Below are positions 61,692 to 64,000 of a DNA stretch of 64,000 nucleotides, one piece after another. The position numbers and the translations under genes were made by a program. The notes under the pieces are model-generated. The model worked only from the letters and a program-made list of their open reading frames with translations, had not been told where the DNA came from and ran no database searches. Position 1 is the stretch's first letter, and each line of letters opens with the position of its first letter. The DNA is from Amycolatopsis rubida (GTDB taxonomy: Bacteria > Actinomycetota > Actinomycetes > Mycobacteriales > Pseudonocardiaceae): the NCBI RefSeq assembly GCF_900115345.1, contig NZ_FOWC01000002.1:1-64000 (forward strand), read 5' to 3'.

Positions 61692-62048
61692 CTACCGCCG
61701 CTCGTCGACGGACGAAGCGTAGGAACGGCCCCACACCGCCATGACATTCAGGACCTCCTGCGCGTTTTCGCCCCATTCCGTCAGGCTGTATTCCACCTTC
61801 GGCGGCACCTGCGGGTACACCACGCGGCGCAGCAGGCCGTCGGCTTCCAGTTCGCGGAGCTGGCGGGTCAGGACGCGGTCGGTGAGATCTGGCAGCAGCC
61901 GCGAAAGTTCCCCGAAGCGCAGCACGCCGTGCTTGGCCAGTGCGTGCAGGATGCTCGGCTTCCACGCGCCGCCCAGCACCATCGTCGTGATTTCGGCGGC
62001 GCAGCTCGTTCGCCACGCTCGCACGGCCTTTTCCGTTTGCGGGCGCAT
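61692..62048 (-). CDS. HxlR-family regulator
   Basis: 118 residues. AAEITTMVLGGAWKPSILHA, GVLRFGELSRLLPDLTDRVL then LREADGLL-type wing (RQLRELEADGLLRRVVY) define the single-domain HxlR fold. One Cys (SCAAE) at the usual redox position. Divergent from an MFS exporter with a palindrome between, so it likely regulates both that gene and its own operon with the cyclase. Confidence 0.93.
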   Translation of the reverse strand: MRPQTEKAVRAWRTSCAAEITTMVLGGAWKPSILHALAKHGVLRFGELSRLLPDLTDRVLTRQLRELEADGLLRRVVYPQVPPKVEYSLTEWGENAQEVLNVMAVWGRSYASSVDERR

Positions 62049-62059
62049 CCGGCCTCCTC

Positions 62060-62077
62060 ACTATCCGTTTGGTTAGT
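62060..62077. promoter_or_regulatory. Candidate HxlR operator between HxlR and MFS
   Basis: ACTATCCgtttGGTTAGT, arms 6 of 7 complementary around 4 bases, 11 bases from the HxlR start and 57 from the MFS start. HxlR/YodB-type operators have this size and TACT-AGTA character. Confidence 0.6.
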
Positions 62078-62134
62078 ACCAGACCGTGACGTCCGTACTT
62101 GTCGATTGCGGGGGTGTCAGGACAGGATCGTCGC

Positions 62135-63430
62135 ATGGCGTCGACCCGGGTGGAGCCACGGCGCGGGCTCGTTCTGATTCCGTTGCTGGCCGGAGTCCTC
62201 GGCGGAAGTCTCGCCCTCGGCATGGTCACCACGGCGCTGCCGCGGATCGCGGACGAACTGCGGGTGTCCGCGCCGGCGCGGGCGTGGATCGTCGACGGGT
62301 ACCCGCTCGCGCTGGCGGTCGCGATGGTCGGGGCGGCTCGGGCCGGCGACCGGTACGGGCGGAAACGCGTGCTGCTGCTCGGGGTGAGCGCGTCGGCCGT
62401 GCTGAACGCGGTGGCCGCGGCCGCTGCCGGTTCGGCGTTGCTCATCGTGTGCCGCGGGTTGCTCGGGGTGGCCAGTGCGGTGATTCTGGCCGGGGTGGTC
62501 GGCACGATCGGGTCGCTCTTTTCCGGGCGGGATCTCGCGTTCGCCAACGGCATGTGGGTCACCGTGCTGGGAGCGGGCAACGCGCTGGGGCCGGTCGTCG
62601 GCGGACTGCTGACCGAAGGGCCGGGCTGGCGCTGGGTTTTCCTCGCCCTGGTGCCGCTCGCGGTGCTCACGATCGCGTTGGCGGTGTGGTTGCTGCCCGA
62701 ATCGGTCGGACAGGCGGCGGCCGGATGGGAGATCCCGAGTCTGCTGTGGTCAGTGGCGGCGATCGGCGGGATTGTGTACGGGCTGCAGGAAAGCACCGTC
62801 GCACCGTTGCGCGGGGTGGTGTGCACTGCGGCCGGCGTGCTTGCCGGGATGATGTTCGTGCGCAGGCAACTTCGGCTTCGGCAACCGTTGTTGCAGGTCC
62901 GGCTTTTTCTGCGGCCGGGTTTCACCTCGGCCTTCGCGCGGATCGTCGTTTCCGCCGCGACGGCCGCGGCCTGCCTCTATCTCGTCAACCTCGAACTTCA
63001 GCACACCCAAGGGCAAACGCCCATCGAGGCGGGTTTCGCGCTCGCTCCGCAAGCCGTGGCCACCGCGGTCGGCGGACTGGTCGCGCCGTTCAGTGTGAAC
63101 TGGCTGCGCAGCCGGACATCCACCTCCATCGCGTTGGTGATCCAAGCTGTCGGACTCGCGGCGATCCCGTTGAGTCACACGGTGGCTCCGGTTGCACTGG
63201 TCGGGTTCGGCTATGGCGCGATCGGCACCTTGGCGACCACCGCGCTGTTCGAAGCCGCGACCGCCGAACACGCTGGAGCGGCCGGGGCGACGCAGGAAGT
63301 GGGTTTCGCCATCGGCGCGGGCGGCGGGGTCGCGGTGTTCAGCACGATCGCCAACCTCGGCGGCGGAACGGGATTCGCCGCCGCGCTGATCGCGGCGGGA
63401 GCGGTCACGCTCCTCACCGCGATCCGCTGA
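62135..63430 (+). CDS. MFS exporter divergent to HxlR
   Basis: 431 residues from ATG 62135 (AGGA 7 bases upstream). 12-14 helices: SLALGMVTTALPRIADELRV (helix 1 of the drug-efflux group), motif A-like ARAGDRYGRKRVLLLGVSA, and VTVLGAGNALGPVVGGLLTE as motif C. A proton-coupled exporter, likely induced through HxlR by an electrophile or quinone. Inference from arrangement. Confidence 0.92.
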   Translation: MASTRVEPRRGLVLIPLLAGVLGGSLALGMVTTALPRIADELRVSAPARAWIVDGYPLALAVAMVGAARAGDRYGRKRVLLLGVSASAVLNAVAAAAAGSALLIVCRGLLGVASAVILAGVVGTIGSLFSGRDLAFANGMWVTVLGAGNALGPVVGGLLTEGPGWRWVFLALVPLAVLTIALAVWLLPESVGQAAAGWEIPSLLWSVAAIGGIVYGLQESTVAPLRGVVCTAAGVLAGMMFVRRQLRLRQPLLQVRLFLRPGFTSAFARIVVSAATAAACLYLVNLELQHTQGQTPIEAGFALAPQAVATAVGGLVAPFSVNWLRSRTSTSIALVIQAVGLAAIPLSHTVAPVALVGFGYGAIGTLATTALFEAATAEHAGAAGATQEVGFAIGAGGGVAVFSTIANLGGGTGFAAALIAAGAVTLLTAIR

Positions 63431-63475
63431 CCCCGGTCTCTGCTGGACGGCCACCGCCGCGGCCCCGCCGACGGA

Positions 63476-63494
63476 CGTGAGGAGAACCCTCACG
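63476..63494. repeat. Degenerate member F of the hairpin family
   Basis: CGTGAGG (63476-63482) and CCTCACG (63488-63494) with a 5-base loop, located between the convergent MFS and Dabb genes. Only the outer CGTGAGG arm of the family is kept. Confidence 0.5.
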
Positions 63495-63522
63495 AACCTG
63501 AAAACTGGGGGCGGGTGAACCG

Positions 63523-63939
63523 TCAGCTGGCGTGCCGCCCCGGTGCCGCGCTGCCGGTGTACTCGGCGAGCCCGGAGATGAGTTCCGCGATGTCCGGCAC
63601 GTTCGCGAACCGGCTCCGGTGGACCTCGGCGATCTTCGCGCCGATCTCCGGGTCCGGGTCGTCGGTGATGTCGGACGACATGAACCGCTCGACCAGCGGC
63701 AGCCCCACCCGGTCCAGTTCGAGGTGCGCCGGATGGTTCATGTACTCCGCGTACCCTTCGATGTCCTCGATCACCAGGACCGCGCCCAATTCGTACTTCC
63801 CGCCGAAGTCAGGGCCGACGACGCGTGCCTTGACCGCCGGGATGCGGTCGAACAGTTCGCGCATCTTCGCGGCGGTAGCAGTCTTCTCCCCGGCGGTGAC
63901 CTCGGGCTTGAGCGTGAAGCGAATGCTGTGGTAGATCAT
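63523..63939 (-). CDS. Dabb (stress-responsive alpha/beta barrel) domain protein
   Basis: 138 residues with AAAGGGAAA before ATG 63939. The ferredoxin-like Dabb fold begins IYHSIRFTLKPEVTAGEKTA and has GPDFGGKYELGAVLVIEDIE, then YMNHPAHLELDRVGLP. Dimeric Dabb proteins include olivetolic-acid-cyclase-like and monooxygenase-like enzymes as well as proteins of unknown role. A C-terminal extension (SRFANVPDIAELISGL) is unusual for the short type. It follows another gene by 13 bases in the same operon. Confidence 0.85.
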   Translation of the reverse strand: MIYHSIRFTLKPEVTAGEKTATAAKMRELFDRIPAVKARVVGPDFGGKYELGAVLVIEDIEGYAEYMNHPAHLELDRVGLPLVERFMSSDITDDPDPEIGAKIAEVHRSRFANVPDIAELISGLAEYTGSAAPGRHAS

Positions 63940-63952
63940 CGGAATTTCCCTT

Positions 63953-64000
63953 TCAGCGGGCCGCGAACGCGGCGGAGTAGTCGAGCGCGAAATCGGTGAG
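63953..64000 (-). CDS. C-terminal end of an upstream gene cut by the window edge
   Basis: The last 15 codons (LTDFALDYSAAFAAR) run to a TGA at 63953-63955. Its closeness (13 bases) to the Dabb start indicates one transcription unit. Too short to identify. Confidence 0.55.
   Translation of the reverse strand, partial: LTDFALDYSAAFAAR

Noticed and set aside
1..64000. tRNA, rRNA, CRISPR arrays or NRPS/PKS genes
   Set aside because: None were seen. No regularly spaced repeats, no cloverleaf-like segments noticed, and no adenylation, ketosynthase or NIS-synthetase motifs in any real gene.

Overview
The window is high-GC actinobacterial DNA. Gene density, GTG/ATG starts with GGAGG-type ribosome sites, many 4-base ATGA/GTGA overlaps, LuxR-LAL, TetR, HxlR and PadR regulators, P450 genes and Tat/lipoprotein signals all fit a filamentous actinomycete. 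Several loci and a recurring intergenic hairpin point to Amycolatopsis or a close pseudonocardial relative; the genus is an inference. The mix of secondary-metabolism, catabolic and exporter genes with about ten decayed genes suggests an accessory chromosome arm.

Layout. 1-5.3 kb is a mobile-element graveyard: the 3' end of an IS630-type transposase, a two-gene nuclease-like module (coiled-coil/restriction-associated protein plus DUF4041-GIY-YIG protein), the C-terminal stub of a DUF2637 transfer/replication protein, and a complete single-ORF IS (4041-5232) with 20-bp inverted repeats. 5.4-10.8 kb holds a MATE exporter, a DUF1707 protein, a bile-acid-symporter remnant and an MFS-SDR pair. 11.5-15.6 kb is a P450 unit: TetR, 3Fe-4S ferredoxin, ferredoxin reductase (doubly frameshifted), CYP and HxlR.

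15.7-23.9 kb is the most interesting block. A four-gene operon (ornithine-cyclodeaminase/SbnB-like, Y4yA-type PLP decarboxylase, cysteine-synthase/SbnA-like, MATE exporter) lies next to a three-gene siderophore-type ABC importer. Both units carry an IdeR/DmdR-like iron box. I read this as an iron-controlled diaminopropionate- or ethylenediamine-derived metallophore locus of the EDDS (aes) type.

24-38 kb has secreted and housekeeping-like genes: a subtilase remnant, HAF-repeat protein, beta-carbonic anhydrase, cytokinin-dehydrogenase-like oxidase, GH75 chitosanase with a palindromic operator, serine beta-lactamase-like protein, epoxide-hydrolase-like lipoprotein, a LAL regulator, tannase-family esterase, DUF6130 lipoprotein and a LysR regulator. 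38.3-41.5 kb carries a broken SCO1 and a linalool-dehydratase-isomerase-like fragment ahead of a small aromatic-type catabolic operon (FAH hydrolase, extradiol dioxygenase, SRPBCC).

43.6-52.4 kb is one long leftward catabolic operon: SDR, sugar/amino-alcohol kinase-like APH, class-III aminotransferase-fold lyase, PxpA, PxpB, PxpC, MFS and an S15/CocE hydrolase, most genes overlapping. 52.6-58.1 kb is a leftward esterase-oxidoreductase-MFS-TetR operon with a second TetR whose palindromic operator (GAACAnTGTTC) occurs at both promoters. 58.2-64 kb has PadR plus a membrane protein, a Trypco1 protein beside a decayed beta-propeller gene, a cyclase-family hydrolase, an HxlR/MFS divergent pair and a Dabb protein followed by a gene cut by the window edge.

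Functions are assigned from motifs and remembered family features; no database search was run.
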